A DNA stretch of 64,000 nt from Syntrophus gentianae (GCF_900109885.1 NZ_FOBS01000013.1:26844-90843); one strand, 5' to 3'. Positions 27,863 to 40,763 are shown, counted from the stretch's first letter. The notes: generated from the letters alone by a model not told the origin. Made by a program: numbers and translations.

Positions 27863-27902
27863 ACAAATTTGTAGAAATTCATCCATTAGAGAACAAAATT
27901 GT
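27863..27902. promoter_or_regulatory. Tandem operator upstream of the glutamate synthase operon
   Basis: GGAACAAATTTGTAG (core 27863-27872) and GAACAAAATTGTTAC (core 27893-27902), exactly 30 bp apart. They lie 235-275 bp upstream of the predicted sigma54 start, a workable position for an enhancer-binding protein. They are also about 165 bp upstream of the plus-strand monooxygenase-like gene. Confidence 0.65.
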
Positions 27903-28065
27903 TACATAATGAATATCAATCACCAGGGACCCGACACTTGAATATGACTCGCCGATGGCATATATTGATACCGGAAAGAGCGGCAGAGCGGACAAGCTAA
28001 AAAAGCGGAAACGATGAGGATTTTTAAATGACCGATTTAAAATGGATATTTCCGGAGGTGACCTC

Positions 28066-28356
28066 ATGTTTATCGTCCTGATCAACTTCCCATCGATTAA
28101 AGCAGGTAAGGAAGCCGAGTTCGAGGAATGGTTTGCCTGGTCAAACCAACAGTTTGCCCGCTTTAATGGTTTTGTTGGCAGGCGGCTTTTAAAGCCCATC
28201 GGAGGCGGCCGTTATGCAGCGGTCGTAGAATTTGAATCTGAGGATAATTTCAGGGCAATGCACGGAAGCGCCGAGCATGACGAAGCCGGCGACCGTGTCC
28301 GCCCTCTTTTGCAGGGCAGCCCGACCCCCCAGTTTTACGAAGTGATCGTCGAATAG
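28066..28356 (+). CDS. Antibiotic biosynthesis monooxygenase-like (ABM/dimeric ferredoxin-like) protein
   Basis: 96-residue protein with the small dimeric alpha/beta-barrel pattern of ABM-domain proteins: FIVLINFPSIKAGKEAEFEEWFAWS at the start and FRAMHGSAEHD in the second half. Many such proteins are cofactor-free oxygenases or heme-degrading enzymes, but in a strict anaerobe the role is unclear. GGAGGTGA lies directly upstream of the ATG at 28066; the frame is open to 28042 but without a ribosome site. It is divergent from the glutamate synthase operon and may share its upstream operators. Confidence 0.7.
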   Translation: MFIVLINFPSIKAGKEAEFEEWFAWSNQQFARFNGFVGRRLLKPIGGGRYAAVVEFESEDNFRAMHGSAEHDEAGDRVRPLLQGSPTPQFYEVIVE

Positions 28357-28449
28357 AAATAGGGAGAAGAAAGTCGGCAGAAGATCGGCGAAGCTCTCTT
28401 GAGAAGAGGTGCGCATTGTCTGCAGAGGAATCTCACGATGGATCTACCC

Positions 28450-29370
28450 TTATATCTTGAGGACGTTTTGAATGAACAGTCCTACCACGACGCTTATTCC
28501 GAAAAGGAGCCCCAGGATTTTAAAGACCTCCTGCTTCTCTTTTTCCTCTCTGAACAAAACGAGGATTCCCAGTCCGGCCCCTGCACATAGACCGGCGATC
28601 ATCGATCCGTAGGTAATGGCGCCTTTGAGATACAGCTCCGTTATGGCGACAGATGCCGCACAGTTTGGTATCAATCCCACCAACGCCGCCACAAAGGGCT
28701 GCAGAAAGCTCTGTCCAAGAAACAATTTTCCGAAGGCTTCTTCCCCCATATAATAAACGGCGCCGTTGATCAACAGGGAGATGGCGAAGATAAAAGCGAA
28801 TATCTTCGTCGTATGAATCATCGGGTGGAGAAAAATCTCTCTGGGGTTGAAGTGCTCTGCAGAGGGACTTGTGCTGTGACCGCAGCAGGCTTCCTGGTCC
28901 AGGACGATTTCGTGATGGTGACTTACATCGTCCTGGCCCAGGGCACAAACGTTGATGTGGTCAAGGATGGTTTGATTACTCTTTCTAAAAAGCAAATCAA
29001 GAGAATAACCCGCAACCAGGCCAATCCCCATCTTTGTCAACAGGAGAGGCCAGATGAGTCCAGCCTTATCGGGACGGGCCAGAATAATCGGAATCGCCTC
29101 ATCTGAGGTCGAAAGATAGACGGCCAGCAGGGTTCCGATCGTCAAAAGTCTCTGGGTGTACAGAGCCGTCGCAACGACGGAAATGCCGCACTGCGGCAGG
29201 CTGCCGGCCACGGCCCCCACGGTGGGACCTGCGGCTCCCGCTTTTTGGACAAAGGCGATGATCCTGCTGCCGAACTTGTATTCAACAAGTTCTATCCCGA
29301 TATAAATGACCAGCAGGAGCGGGACCATCGTGATCGTATCCTTGAAGGCGTCTAAGAAAACATCGTACAC
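28450..29370 (-). CDS. Putative heavy-metal/manganese exporter (ArsP_2-like, about 10 TM)
   Basis: 306-residue membrane protein made of two similar halves, each with a GxxPxC motif in a re-entrant-looking segment (SLPQCGISVVATALYTQR and LIPNCAASVAITELYLKG). The halves are joined by a cytoplasmic or periplasmic loop rich in His, Asp and Cys (DDVSHHHEIVLDQEACCGHS) that looks metal-binding. This matches putative heavy-metal or manganese exporters rather than arsenite pumps. The GTG start at 29370 is preceded by AAAGGTG. It lies 18 bp after a Fur-family regulator gene, so metal-responsive control of the pair is likely. The transported metal is not known. Confidence 0.8.
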   Translation of the reverse strand: MYDVFLDAFKDTITMVPLLLVIYIGIELVEYKFGSRIIAFVQKAGAAGPTVGAVAGSLPQCGISVVATALYTQRLLTIGTLLAVYLSTSDEAIPIILARPDKAGLIWPLLLTKMGIGLVAGYSLDLLFRKSNQTILDHINVCALGQDDVSHHHEIVLDQEACCGHSTSPSAEHFNPREIFLHPMIHTTKIFAFIFAISLLINGAVYYMGEEAFGKLFLGQSFLQPFVAALVGLIPNCAASVAITELYLKGAITYGSMIAGLCAGAGLGILVLFREEKEKQEVFKILGLLFGISVVVGLFIQNVLKI

Positions 29371-29388
29371 GGATTCACCTTTCCCGAT

Positions 29389-29826
29389 CTATGGATTATT
29401 GCAGCGGCACAAACGGCAGAGGCCACTGATACTGATATGTTCGATGGAAACACCCTGTTGATCGATCATCTTCTTTAATGGGCCGCTCAGGACGAAAGAG
29501 GTCATGCAGATCATTCTGCCGCAGGCCCGACAGATGAAATGGGGATGGGACGGCGAAAAAGCGTTCGCCCTTTCGTAATAGTGAATGCCCCGCCTGGACT
29601 CGAACTCCCGGATCATGCCTTTCCGGGTGAAGGAAGAGAGAATCCTGTACACGGTTACCCTGTTAATCTTCTGTGGACTTCCAAGGCGCAGAAAAATATC
29701 ATTTGCCGTGAGGGGAGAATCCGCGGAATTCAGAATATTGAGAACGGCCAGGCGTTGAGCTGTTTTGCGAAGGCCCGCCTCCCTGAGAGCTCCTACGGCA
29801 GCGGAGGATGACGTCTCTGCTTTCAT
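29389..29826 (-). CDS. Fur-family metal-responsive repressor
   Basis: 145-residue Fur-type protein: winged helix (GLRKTAQRLAVLNIL, KINRVTVYRILSSFTRKGMI) followed by the metal-binding dimer domain (SPSHPHFICRACGRM and a final CRLCRC). Both CxxC pairs of the structural zinc site are present. I choose the start at 29826 (MKAETSS). The frame runs to 29916, but that extension would translate through a palindromic TTGCAA-N5-TTGCAA box which looks like its own operator, and Fur proteins normally begin about 15 residues before the GxRxTxQR helix. It is cotranscribed with the metal exporter gene. The cognate metal cannot be assigned. Confidence 0.88.
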   Translation of the reverse strand: MKAETSSSAAVGALREAGLRKTAQRLAVLNILNSADSPLTANDIFLRLGSPQKINRVTVYRILSSFTRKGMIREFESRRGIHYYERANAFSPSHPHFICRACGRMICMTSFVLSGPLKKMIDQQGVSIEHISISGLCRLCRCNNP

Positions 29827-29844
29827 GGGACCGTCATACAATAG

Positions 29845-29861
29845 TTGCAACTCATTTGCAA
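29845..29861. promoter_or_regulatory. TTGCAA-N5-TTGCAA box upstream of the Fur-family gene
   Basis: TTGCAACTCATTTGCAA, a palindrome like the boxes recognised by some Fur-family regulators (for example the nickel regulator Nur). It ends 18 bp before the chosen start codon, which suggests autoregulation. Confidence 0.55.
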
Positions 29862-30123
29862 ATAGAATCCATCCTGGGAACATCTCCCGCAATTCCCGGC
29901 TGACAGGGTCCTTCATCGCCCCTTGATGAACTTGTTACTGCCGCTGTAACCGGCACCCCTGAGTTCGACCATTTCGAAACGAAAAATCCTTCCTCCAGCG
30001 GAGGGTGTCTCATTAAACATCTTATAATTTTAATGATTTTTCAACTTTATTGGGATATAAAATAATGTCACTGACCAACTAATGATTCCAAATATCCATA
30101 TCAACACGCAAGGGAGGTTTCTT

Positions 30124-31149
30124 ATGCAAATCGACATGCACTACGGAGCGATATACTACCTGGCCAGTTTGGCTGGAATTGGAGAAGAGGAAGCAGAAAA
30201 AATTGCCTGGTCATCCCAGTTTGTCGATGATGCGGAGTTTGGAGGCACAGTGCAGTTCAGCGATGGCCAAGGCTGCATATGCAGCAACTCTGCACATCGG
30301 TATATCACAGACAACATGAGTGCTCATGGGAGACTGGTATGGATTCCTTACCATTTTGTTCCGGATACAAAAACCCAAGGTTCTTTTCTTGATAGATTGA
30401 AGTGCAAGCAAAACAGTGACCTGGCTGGGGCTGCGGTACAGGCGGCATTGGACGAGACAGATTCCATTTCCCGGCCCTATCGTTTTGGTGTTGCGCTTCA
30501 TGCATACGCCGATACCTGGTCGCACTACGAGTTTACCGGCCTCTGGTCTGACTCCAACCTCATAGACCACGTTGAACCCGTCAATGTTGGTCAGAATTGG
30601 TGGGAGTCGTTGAAAGCCGATGCCGGCAGCGTTTACGCAACTCTGAAAGGGAGACAGGAAAGCGCCCTCGGACATCTCCTGGCTGACAAGTGCCCGGATC
30701 TTCCTTACCTCGTGTGGCGATATCGCGTCACCGCAGGATTGGGCCTGATCCCCAGAAACAACCCGGAAGATTACCGGAAGGCCATGAGGGCCATATACTC
30801 ATACATGATTTCGTACTCGGGATCCGCTTTGACCCCGGATATTCCCCAGGAGCACGAAAAAATCTTGAATGTACTGATTGAACAGCAGGAAGATGATCCC
30901 GGGAAGCGACTCTCGCAGTGGAGCAAGGCCATCTCCAGGAAATTCCACAGGGCACTCCCCGAGTATCAAGAGGAAAAGTGGATTGACGATGCCTTGGGAA
31001 AGAAATGGAAAAAGGACAAGTGCATCATTTCCGATGCCACCTATCATAGTTTTATCAAAAGTCATTACTGGCAGTTCTGCGAAGCACTCCGGAAACATTC
31101 GGACATTATTGTGTCACTATTAGCCAGGCAAGGATTGTATCTCGTTTAG
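30124..31149 (+). CDS. DUF6765-like protein of unknown function
   Basis: 341-residue soluble protein beginning MQIDMHYGAIYYLASLAG. It has conserved His/Asp clusters (MHYG near the start, RLVWIPYHFVPD, FGVALHAYADTWSHYEFTG) arranged like the metal ligands of zinc-dependent phospholipase C/S1-P1 nuclease folds, and I recognise it as DUF6765-like. AGGGAGG five bases upstream fixes the start at 30124; the frame opens at 30082. A metal-dependent hydrolase role is plausible but unproven. The neighbouring radical SAM gene starts 56 bp downstream and may be cotranscribed. Confidence 0.75.
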   Translation: MQIDMHYGAIYYLASLAGIGEEEAEKIAWSSQFVDDAEFGGTVQFSDGQGCICSNSAHRYITDNMSAHGRLVWIPYHFVPDTKTQGSFLDRLKCKQNSDLAGAAVQAALDETDSISRPYRFGVALHAYADTWSHYEFTGLWSDSNLIDHVEPVNVGQNWWESLKADAGSVYATLKGRQESALGHLLADKCPDLPYLVWRYRVTAGLGLIPRNNPEDYRKAMRAIYSYMISYSGSALTPDIPQEHEKILNVLIEQQEDDPGKRLSQWSKAISRKFHRALPEYQEEKWIDDALGKKWKKDKCIISDATYHSFIKSHYWQFCEALRKHSDIIVSLLARQGLYLV

Positions 31150-31205
31150 CGACGGAACCGGGGGCTCGGTCACACTTGACCTGTCATTTGGGGATACAGG
31201 AAAGA

Positions 31206-31949
31206 ATGATTATCCGGGAGATTTTTGCCAAATCCGTCCTCTCCAAATCTCAGGTGTACGACTATGCCCTCAATCCCTACGTGGGCTGCAGCCATGGATG
31301 TCGGTACTGCTATGCGGCGTTCATGAAACGGTTTACCGGTCACAAGGAAAAATGGGGAGACTTCGTTGATGTCAAGATCAATGCTCCAGAGCTGCTGGCC
31401 GGAGAAATCAAGAAGAAAGGGATGGGCAGGGTCTGGATCAGCGGTGTCTGCGATCCTTACCAGGCTGTAGAAAAGAAGTATCGGCTGACGCGCAGATGCA
31501 TCGAGATCCTTTTGGAAAATTCCTGGCCGGTGACGATCCAGACGAAATCCTCTCTCGTCTTGCGGGATATCGAAATCCTGGAAAGGGGAAAAGACGTCGA
31601 AGTCGGCTTTTCCATCACAACGGCGGATGAAAGAATCCGGAATCTCTTCGAGCCTGGCGCCGCTCCGATTCAGGCAAGAATTTCCTCCCTGGATACTCTG
31701 CATTCCAGAAAAATTCGAACTTTTGCCATGATCGCCCCGCTTCTCCCTGGTGCTGAGGGATTGGATGAAGAACTATCGGGAAAGGTCGATTACGTCCTGA
31801 TTGACCGGCTCAATTATTCCTATGCCAATCAGATTTACAGGGAAAACAAATTGGAATGGGCCAAGGAGGATTCTTTTTTCTTTCAGAAGGCCCAGGCGTT
31901 GAAGGAAGGATTCGAAAGAAAGGGCATTCCTGTCGAAGTTCTCTTTTGA
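31206..31949 (+). CDS. SPL-family radical SAM protein
   Basis: 247-residue radical SAM enzyme with the cluster motif CSHGCRYCYA near residues 24-33, ISGVCDPYQAVEKKY (spore-photoproduct-lyase-like superfamily hallmark) and a half-barrel of repeated beta/alpha units. Members called SPL-family or Rv2578c-like are widespread in non-sporing bacteria, and their substrates are mostly unknown. The start at 31206 is preceded by AGGAAAG; an in-frame upstream codon at 31176 has no ribosome site. It lies downstream of the DUF6765-like gene on the same strand. Confidence 0.85.
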   Translation: MIIREIFAKSVLSKSQVYDYALNPYVGCSHGCRYCYAAFMKRFTGHKEKWGDFVDVKINAPELLAGEIKKKGMGRVWISGVCDPYQAVEKKYRLTRRCIEILLENSWPVTIQTKSSLVLRDIEILERGKDVEVGFSITTADERIRNLFEPGAAPIQARISSLDTLHSRKIRTFAMIAPLLPGAEGLDEELSGKVDYVLIDRLNYSYANQIYRENKLEWAKEDSFFFQKAQALKEGFERKGIPVEVLF

Positions 31950-32019
31950 CCATACGCCAGCGGGGTAAGATACAAGATGCGGCAATGAAGGAAATCCTGC
32001 GCAGGCGGGCGTTGGTGAA

Positions 32020-32754
32020 TCATTGGGAACCGGAGGCGGAATCGAGTCCCGTCAGGCGGCGGAGATTGCCCCCGAGGATGCATTCCCTTTCCCGATCGGG
32101 AAGGGGCAGGGAGAGGACCTTCTGGAGTTCATTTTTCATCGTGCCGAAGGGGATGTCCGACCCGAAGAGAATCCGCTCGGCCCCCACTTCCTCGACGAAG
32201 CGCCGGATGGTCTGCGGTGCGGCCAGGGCTGTATCGAAAAAGATGTGCTCATTCTTCTTGAAGGCGGCGAGGAAATCCAGGGGATTTCCTCCCAGCATCC
32301 CCAAGTGGGGAATGATCAGGTTCAGTTTTCCGGAGCGCTTTGCCAGGGCTTCGGTAAAATTCAGCTCTTCCTCAACGATGAGGGGCAGCCCGACAGCCTC
32401 CGATTCCTCCAGAAATTCCGGCAGTTTTGGATCATCAAGGACCTTGTAGTTGGAGGAACAATCCGAAATCCCCCGTGTCCAGTGCCATTTTCCCCCGTAA
32501 AAACCTTGCTCCCGGGGGATCGTCCGCAGGTCATCGGGGATGTAATAATAGGGGATAAACTGGGACACGCGGCGGGTTTCGCCCAGGAGTTCCCCGTTGA
32601 TCCCTTCATCCGCCAAGGCCTGAGAGGGGAAAGGAAAGATCACGATCCGGTCAACACCGCTCTGCCGGGCCTGCCGAAGCAGTTCCTCCGTCGTCACGGT
32701 CATGCCCATTTGTGCGGAAGCCCCCCAATGGGTGTGAGAATCAATGATTTCCAA
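32020..32754 (-). CDS. Amidohydrolase-family (TIM-barrel) metal-dependent hydrolase
   Basis: 244-residue amidohydrolase-2 type protein. The first strand carries the metal-binding DSHTHWG, the middle has IIPHLGMLGGN and the end has RILFGSDIPFG with the catalytic aspartate. This is the compact form seen in predicted metal-dependent hydrolases of the 4-oxalmesaconate hydratase/ACMSD clan. The substrate is unknown. The start is TTG at 32754 and its ribosome site is weak. It lies 32 bp after purF on the same strand, so it may be the last gene of the carA-guaA-carB-purF unit. Confidence 0.82.
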   Translation of the reverse strand: MEIIDSHTHWGASAQMGMTVTTEELLRQARQSGVDRIVIFPFPSQALADEGINGELLGETRRVSQFIPYYYIPDDLRTIPREQGFYGGKWHWTRGISDCSSNYKVLDDPKLPEFLEESEAVGLPLIVEEELNFTEALAKRSGKLNLIIPHLGMLGGNPLDFLAAFKKNEHIFFDTALAAPQTIRRFVEEVGAERILFGSDIPFGTMKNELQKVLSLPLPDRERECILGGNLRRLTGLDSASGSQ

Positions 32755-32786
32755 TCGTCGCCATCCTGCAGCGTGGATGTGTCCTT

Positions 32787-34204
32787 CTATTCCAGACAGA
32801 GCTTCTGGATTTCTCCGGGCGGTTGCAGGGGATATTTACCGTTGTAGCAGGCCAGGCAGAAGGAATCGGGATTCATGTTGGCACTCTTTACCAGCCCCTC
32901 CAGACTCAGGTAATGCATGGAATCGAGACCGATGAACCGGGCGATCTCCTCTTCCATATCCCGATTGGCGGCAAGGAGTTCCCCTTTCGCGGAAAAATCG
33001 ATTCCATAGGGGCAGGGGAAACGGGTCGGCGGACAACTGATCGCCATGTGGATGGACTTGGCGCCGTTTTCCCGGAGATAACGGACCCGGTTGCGGCTGG
33101 TGGTCCCCCGGACGATGGAATCTTCGACGATCAGAATCTTCTTCCCCGCCATCAGCGGCTTCACGGGATTCAGCTTCACCCTTACGGCGAAGTCCCGCAT
33201 GGGCTGGGTCGGCTGAATGAAGGTCCGGCCCACATAGTGGTTGCGGATCATCCCCATTTCAAAAGGGAAACCGCTCTCTTCCGCATATCCCAAGGCGGCA
33301 TAGTTGCCCGAATCGGGAAAGGGCATGACGAAATCGACATCGGGCCGGTATTCCTGAGCCAAGGCATGGCCGAACCGCTTCCGGCAGAGATAGACGTTCT
33401 GCCCGAAGATCTGGCTGTCCGGCCTGGCGAAATAAATAAGCTCAAAGATGCAGTGGGAATGAGGCATGAGAGGAAAGGGTTTCAGGCTGTGCACCCCCTG
33501 CTCATCGATCAGGACAATCTCACCCGGCTCGACGTCCCGCAGATACTGGGCGCCCACCAGATCGAAGGCGCAGGTTTCCGACGCCACGACCCAGCCGTCA
33601 TTGAGACGGCCCAAGGACAGGGGACGGAATCCGCGGGGATCACGAAAGGCGATAATCGAGTTCCGAGTCAGCATGACGATGCTGTAGGCGCCCTGAACCC
33701 TCTGGAGTGCGGCTTTCAAGGCCGGTTCGATGCCCTCCTTCAAGTGCGGCGCCATAAGGTGCACGATGACCTCACTGTCCATTGTGGACTGGAAGATGGA
33801 GCCTGAATCCTCCAGCTCCCGGCGCAGGGACTGGGCATTGATCAGATTACCGTTATGCCCCAGGGCGTAATATTCTTCCCCGTGATGAACCACGAAAGGC
33901 TGGGCGTTGGACAGGGTGGAGGATCCGGTCGTGGAATAGCGGACGTGCCCGATGGCCAAGGTGCCGGGGAGGCGGGCCAGATTCTCTTCATGGAAGACTT
34001 CGGAGGCGAGTCCCATGCCCTTGTGGGTCCGGACCGTGTGCCCATCCGACGCGGCAATACCGGCGCTTTCCTGGCCCCGGTGCTGCAGGGCAAAGAGACC
34101 GAAAAAGGTGAGACGCGCGGCCTCGGGATGCCCGTACACGGCGAAAACGCCGCAGGCCTCACGAGGCTTATCTTCGACAAATGGATGATTAGATTCCATG
34201 GTTT

Positions 34205-34208
<4 letters not shown>
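32787..34208 (-). CDS. purF: Amidophosphoribosyltransferase
   Basis: First committed step of purine synthesis, transferring ammonia from glutamine to PRPP. The 473-residue protein has a short propeptide before the class II glutaminase nucleophile (Cys19 in [12 protein letters not shown]). It has the PRPP-binding loop [14 protein letters not shown]. It also has four cysteines at the places of the Bacillus-type 4Fe-4S cluster ([15 protein letters not shown] and SFCLACYNG). The ATG overlaps the carB stop by four bases, so it is translationally coupled to carB. Confidence 0.95.
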
Positions 34209-37432
<3,224 letters not shown>

Positions 37433-37450
37433 AAAATTTCTTCTTTATCT

Positions 37451-38986
37451 TTATTCCCATTCAATCGTGCTGGGCGGTTTGGAGCTGATGTCGTAAACGA
37501 CCCGGTTGATCCCCCGGACCTCGTTGATGATCCGGTTGGCGATACTTCCCAGCAGTTCATGAGGAAGCCGCGCCCAGTCCGCCGTCATGGCATCATCACT
37601 GGTGACGGCCCGGATGGCCGCGATATTTTCGTAAGTCCGCTGATCCCCCATGATCCCCACGCTTTTCAAGGGCAGCAGGACCACAAAGGACTGCCAGAGG
37701 CGGCGATAGTAATCGGCGGCCTTGATCTCTTCCAGGAGGATGGCATCGGCCTTGCGCAGGAGGGCCAGCCGTTTGGCCGTGACCTCGCCGATGATCCGGA
37801 TTCCCAGGCCGGGACCGGGAAAGGGCTGCCGCCAGATCATGTCGTCGGAAAGTCCCAGTTCCTTGCCCAGAAGGCGAACCTCATCCTTGAAGAGGTGTTT
37901 CAGGGGCTCGACCAGCTTCAGCTTCATCCGCCGGGGAAGACCGCCCACATTGTGGTGGGACTTGATTACGGCGCTGGGGCCGCCGAAGGCGGAGCGGGAT
38001 TCAATGACGTCCGGGTAGAGGGTCCCCTGGGCTAGAAAATCCACGTTCTTGATCTTCCGGGCTTCGCTGTCGAAAACCTCGATAAAGACCCGCCCAATGA
38101 TCTTGCGCTTCCGTTCCGGGTCTTCGACGCCCTTCAGGGCGGCAAGAAACTGAGCCCGGGCCCGGGCAAAACGGATGTTCATATGAAAATGCCGTTTGAA
38201 CAGCGCAAGGACCTTTTCCGCTTCGTCCTGGCGCAGCAGGCCGTTATCGACAAAGACACTGGTCAACTGGTTGCCGATGGCCTGGTGGAGAAGCATCGCC
38301 GCCACGGAAGAGTCCACCCCCCCGCTCAGTCCCAGTACGACCCGCCGGTCTCCCACTGTGGACCGGATCTCCTCCACGGAATTCCGGACGAAGGACGCCA
38401 TGGTCCAGCTTTTCTGGCAGCCGCAGACGGGGAAGAGAAAGTTTTCCAGCATCTTTTTCCCTTCCGGGGTATGGACGACTTCAGGATGGAACTGGAGGCC
38501 GTAAAAGCGCCGCTTCGGATCTTCAACGGCGGCGACCCGGGTATTGGCCGTTTCCGCGGTGATCTCAAATCCCGAAGGCAGTTGGTCGATCGTGTCCCCA
38601 TGACTCATCCAGCAGCGGGTATCCTCGGCGACTTCCGAAAAGATTCCGCCCCTGTCCCGCCGGATCACATGGAGTTCGGCAAAACCGTACTCCCGTTTGG
38701 CCGACCGGATCACCTTGCCGCCCAGGCAGTCCACCATGTACTGCAGCCCATAGCAGATGCCCAGGATGGGAATGCCCAGTTCAAAGATCCCCTTGTCCAC
38801 CCGGGGACTGTTGGGTTCATAAATGCTTGCCGGTCCTCCGGAGAGGATAATCCCTTCCGGCTTGAGCGCCTTGATCGCATCCAGGGCAATGTCCGGGGGT
38901 TCGATCTGGCAGTAAACTTCCAGCTCGCGGACGCGGCGGGCGATCAATTGGTTGTATTGGGAACCAAAATCGATAATAAGAATCAT
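37451..38986 (-). CDS. guaA: GMP synthase (glutamine-hydrolysing)
   Basis: 511 residues. Class I glutaminase domain with [13 protein letters not shown] (nucleophilic Cys) and FHPEVVHT. The ATP-pyrophosphatase domain has the P-loop [14 protein letters not shown], and the C-terminal dimerisation domain ends in [17 protein letters not shown]. It converts XMP to GMP. The ATG at 38986 has GAGG at good spacing and is preferred to the in-frame GTG at 38998. It lies between carA (17 bp upstream) and carB (18 bp downstream) in one transcription unit. Confidence 0.96.
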   Translation of the reverse strand: MILIIDFGSQYNQLIARRVRELEVYCQIEPPDIALDAIKALKPEGIILSGGPASIYEPNSPRVDKGIFELGIPILGICYGLQYMVDCLGGKVIRSAKREYGFAELHVIRRDRGGIFSEVAEDTRCWMSHGDTIDQLPSGFEITAETANTRVAAVEDPKRRFYGLQFHPEVVHTPEGKKMLENFLFPVCGCQKSWTMASFVRNSVEEIRSTVGDRRVVLGLSGGVDSSVAAMLLHQAIGNQLTSVFVDNGLLRQDEAEKVLALFKRHFHMNIRFARARAQFLAALKGVEDPERKRKIIGRVFIEVFDSEARKIKNVDFLAQGTLYPDVIESRSAFGGPSAVIKSHHNVGGLPRRMKLKLVEPLKHLFKDEVRLLGKELGLSDDMIWRQPFPGPGLGIRIIGEVTAKRLALLRKADAILLEEIKAADYYRRLWQSFVVLLPLKSVGIMGDQRTYENIAAIRAVTSDDAMTADWARLPHELLGSIANRIINEVRGINRVVYDISSKPPSTIEWE

Positions 38987-39003
38987 GATTTGCCTCACAG
39001 ATT

Positions 39004-40167
39004 TCAGGAAGGGTTCCGCTGTGCGCGTTTCTTCTCTGAGGACATGACTTCAATAAAGGAGTTAAAAAGATAGGACGCGTCCTGCGGCCCCGGCGCCGCT
39101 TCGGGATGATACTGGACACTGAAGGCCCGGAGAGACGGATAGGCAATCCCTTCCGACGTGCCGTCGTTCAGGTTTTCGTGGGTCTTTTCCAGATCGGAAG
39201 GCAGGGATTCCGGCGAGACGACAAACCCGTGATTCTGGGATGTGATCTCCACCCGCCCCGACCGGATCTGCCGAACCGGTTGATTGATCCCGTGATGGCC
39301 GAACTTCAGTTTTTCGGTGCGGCCGCCCACGGCCTGTCCCAGAATCTGATGCCCCAGACAGATGCCGAAGATGGGAAGTTTGCCCAGCAGTTCCCGGACG
39401 GTGGCCACAAGATAAGGCAGGGCGGCCGGATCGCCCGGGCCATTGGACAGGAGTACTCCGTCGGGAGCCCAGGACAGGATCTCTGCGGAAGACGATCCGG
39501 CGGGCACCACGATCACCTCGCAGCCGCCCTCTTCCAGGCAGCGCAGAATGTTGTATTTGACCCCGCAATCCAGCACGACCACCCGCGGATGTTCATCTTT
39601 TTCCGGTACTGAGCCCGGTTCCGCATTCGCAACGCTTCCCTCTACCCAGCGGTAAGGCTCCCGGCACGTGACGGTCCGGACCAGGTCCTGCCCGACGAGT
39701 CCTGGATAGGCCCGCACTTTCTGCAGCAGAGCCTCGACATCGGAAGTCTCCGTGGTCAATACGCCGCGCATCGCCCCGTAAACACGCAATCGCCGCGTAA
39801 GGGCGCGGCAGTCCAGCCCTTCAACGCCCAGCTTGCCCTGGGATTCCAGGAAGGACTTCAGGGTCTGCCGGGATTGCCAGTTGCTGGGAAAATTCGAATA
39901 CTCCCGGACGATGAACCCTTCCAGGCAGATTCCGGCGGATTCCATATCCTCGGGATTGATCCCGTAATTGCCGATCAAGGGATAGGTCATCGTGACGATC
40001 TGCCCCTTGTAGGACGGATCGGTCAAGATTTCCTGATAACCCGTCATTCCCGTATTAAAGACCACTTCCCCCAGGACTTCGCCACTTCCTGCAAAGGCCT
40101 CCCCCCGGAAGACGCTGCCATCTTCCAGAACCAGAAGGGCCGTTTTCTGCTTTCGCAACAGGGTCAC
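39004..40167 (-). CDS. carA: Carbamoyl-phosphate synthase small subunit
   Basis: 387-residue glutaminase subunit. The N-terminal CarA-specific domain contains [17 protein letters not shown] and [10 protein letters not shown]. The class I amidotransferase domain contains [15 protein letters not shown] with the catalytic cysteine, and [12 protein letters not shown]. The start is GTG at 40167 with GGGGAGA upstream. It is the first gene of carA-guaA-carB-purF. The upstream region holds AT-rich direct repeats (40285-40325) and then the glnA remnant. Confidence 0.95.
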   Translation of the reverse strand: MTLLRKQKTALLVLEDGSVFRGEAFAGSGEVLGEVVFNTGMTGYQEILTDPSYKGQIVTMTYPLIGNYGINPEDMESAGICLEGFIVREYSNFPSNWQSRQTLKSFLESQGKLGVEGLDCRALTRRLRVYGAMRGVLTTETSDVEALLQKVRAYPGLVGQDLVRTVTCREPYRWVEGSVANAEPGSVPEKDEHPRVVVLDCGVKYNILRCLEEGGCEVIVVPAGSSSAEILSWAPDGVLLSNGPGDPAALPYLVATVRELLGKLPIFGICLGHQILGQAVGGRTEKLKFGHHGINQPVRQIRSGRVEITSQNHGFVVSPESLPSDLEKTHENLNDGTSEGIAYPSLRAFSVQYHPEAAPGPQDASYLFNSFIEVMSSEKKRAQRNPS

Positions 40168-40399
40168 TCAATTTCTCCCCAAGAATCCGATCGCCTCTGT
40201 CCTTCCAGCAGGAAGGGCGGGACGGATTTCCTTATAGCATCGTTTCCACCGCCGCCCGCAGGCCGGTGGCGATAACTGCATGCTAGCTATTAAATAATTG
40301 AAATAATTAAATAATAAATAACTACACACCGCCCCTTATATCAGCACCCACCGGGATAATGCAACACCCTAAATTGAAGGAAAGCCATTTTTATTGATA

Positions 40400-40519
40400 T
40401 CAAAGCATGGGAAGATAGCGATCAATTTCATACTGGCTCACATGGGTGCGGAATCGATCCCATTCCAGCTTCTTGTTTTCCTCGAATTTCTCAAAGATAT
40501 GGTCTCCCAAAGTCAAGGG
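40400..40519 (-). pseudogene. glnA: C-terminal remnant of a type I glutamine synthetase
   Basis: About 39 codons read in frame to TGA 40400-40402: GDHIFEKFEENKKLEWDRFR, then HVSQYEIDRYLPML. This is the typical C-terminus of GSI-alpha-like glutamine synthetases (ending in WEIERYL-like motifs). An in-frame stop lies immediately upstream at 40520-40522, and none of the catalytic motifs are present. A sigma54-like promoter and two tandem operators remain 70-200 bp upstream. The simplest reading is an internal deletion that removed nearly the whole gene but left its control region and tail. Confidence 0.7.
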
Positions 40520-40587
40520 TCATACCTCCAATCCCAGCTCAAAGCGCGCCCTGCATGGGCTTAATTGTATGAGGCAGGTTGGAAAAG

Positions 40588-40602
40588 GCCAAAAGCGTGC
40601 CA
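40588..40602 (-). promoter_or_regulatory. Sigma54-like promoter upstream of the glnA remnant
   Basis: On the minus strand TGGCACGCTTTTGGC has the consensus -24 element and a GC at the -12 position (TGGC instead of TTGC), with GG-N10-GC spacing. The predicted start is near 40577, just before the remnant. Confidence 0.6.
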
Positions 40603-40680
40603 TAGGCATTAAGGGCTGGAAACTCTGAATAGCGACAGTGAACTTTGCCTGCAAGAAAAGAAAATCAGAAATAAATGAGA

Positions 40681-40719
40681 ACAAAATTGTAAATAATATT
40701 TTTAATGAAACAAAATTGT
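40681..40719. promoter_or_regulatory. Tandem operator upstream of the glnA remnant
   Basis: ACAAAATTGT at 40681-40690 and 40710-40719, 29 bp apart. It lies 105-140 bp upstream of the predicted sigma54 start, the classic place for an enhancer-type activator site. Confidence 0.65.
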
Positions 40720-40763
40720 ACTAAAATTCGGAGCAGTCCCGCATTTCCGTATGCCCCCGGAAA

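Noticed and set aside
28399..28590. Small plus-strand frame after the ABM-like gene
   Set aside because: Overlaps the 3' end of the metal exporter on the other strand and has no support.
40285..40325. AT-rich short direct repeats upstream of carA, considered as a CRISPR or replication origin
   Set aside because: Units are short, irregular and without spacers or DnaA boxes; more likely promoter-region AT tracts.
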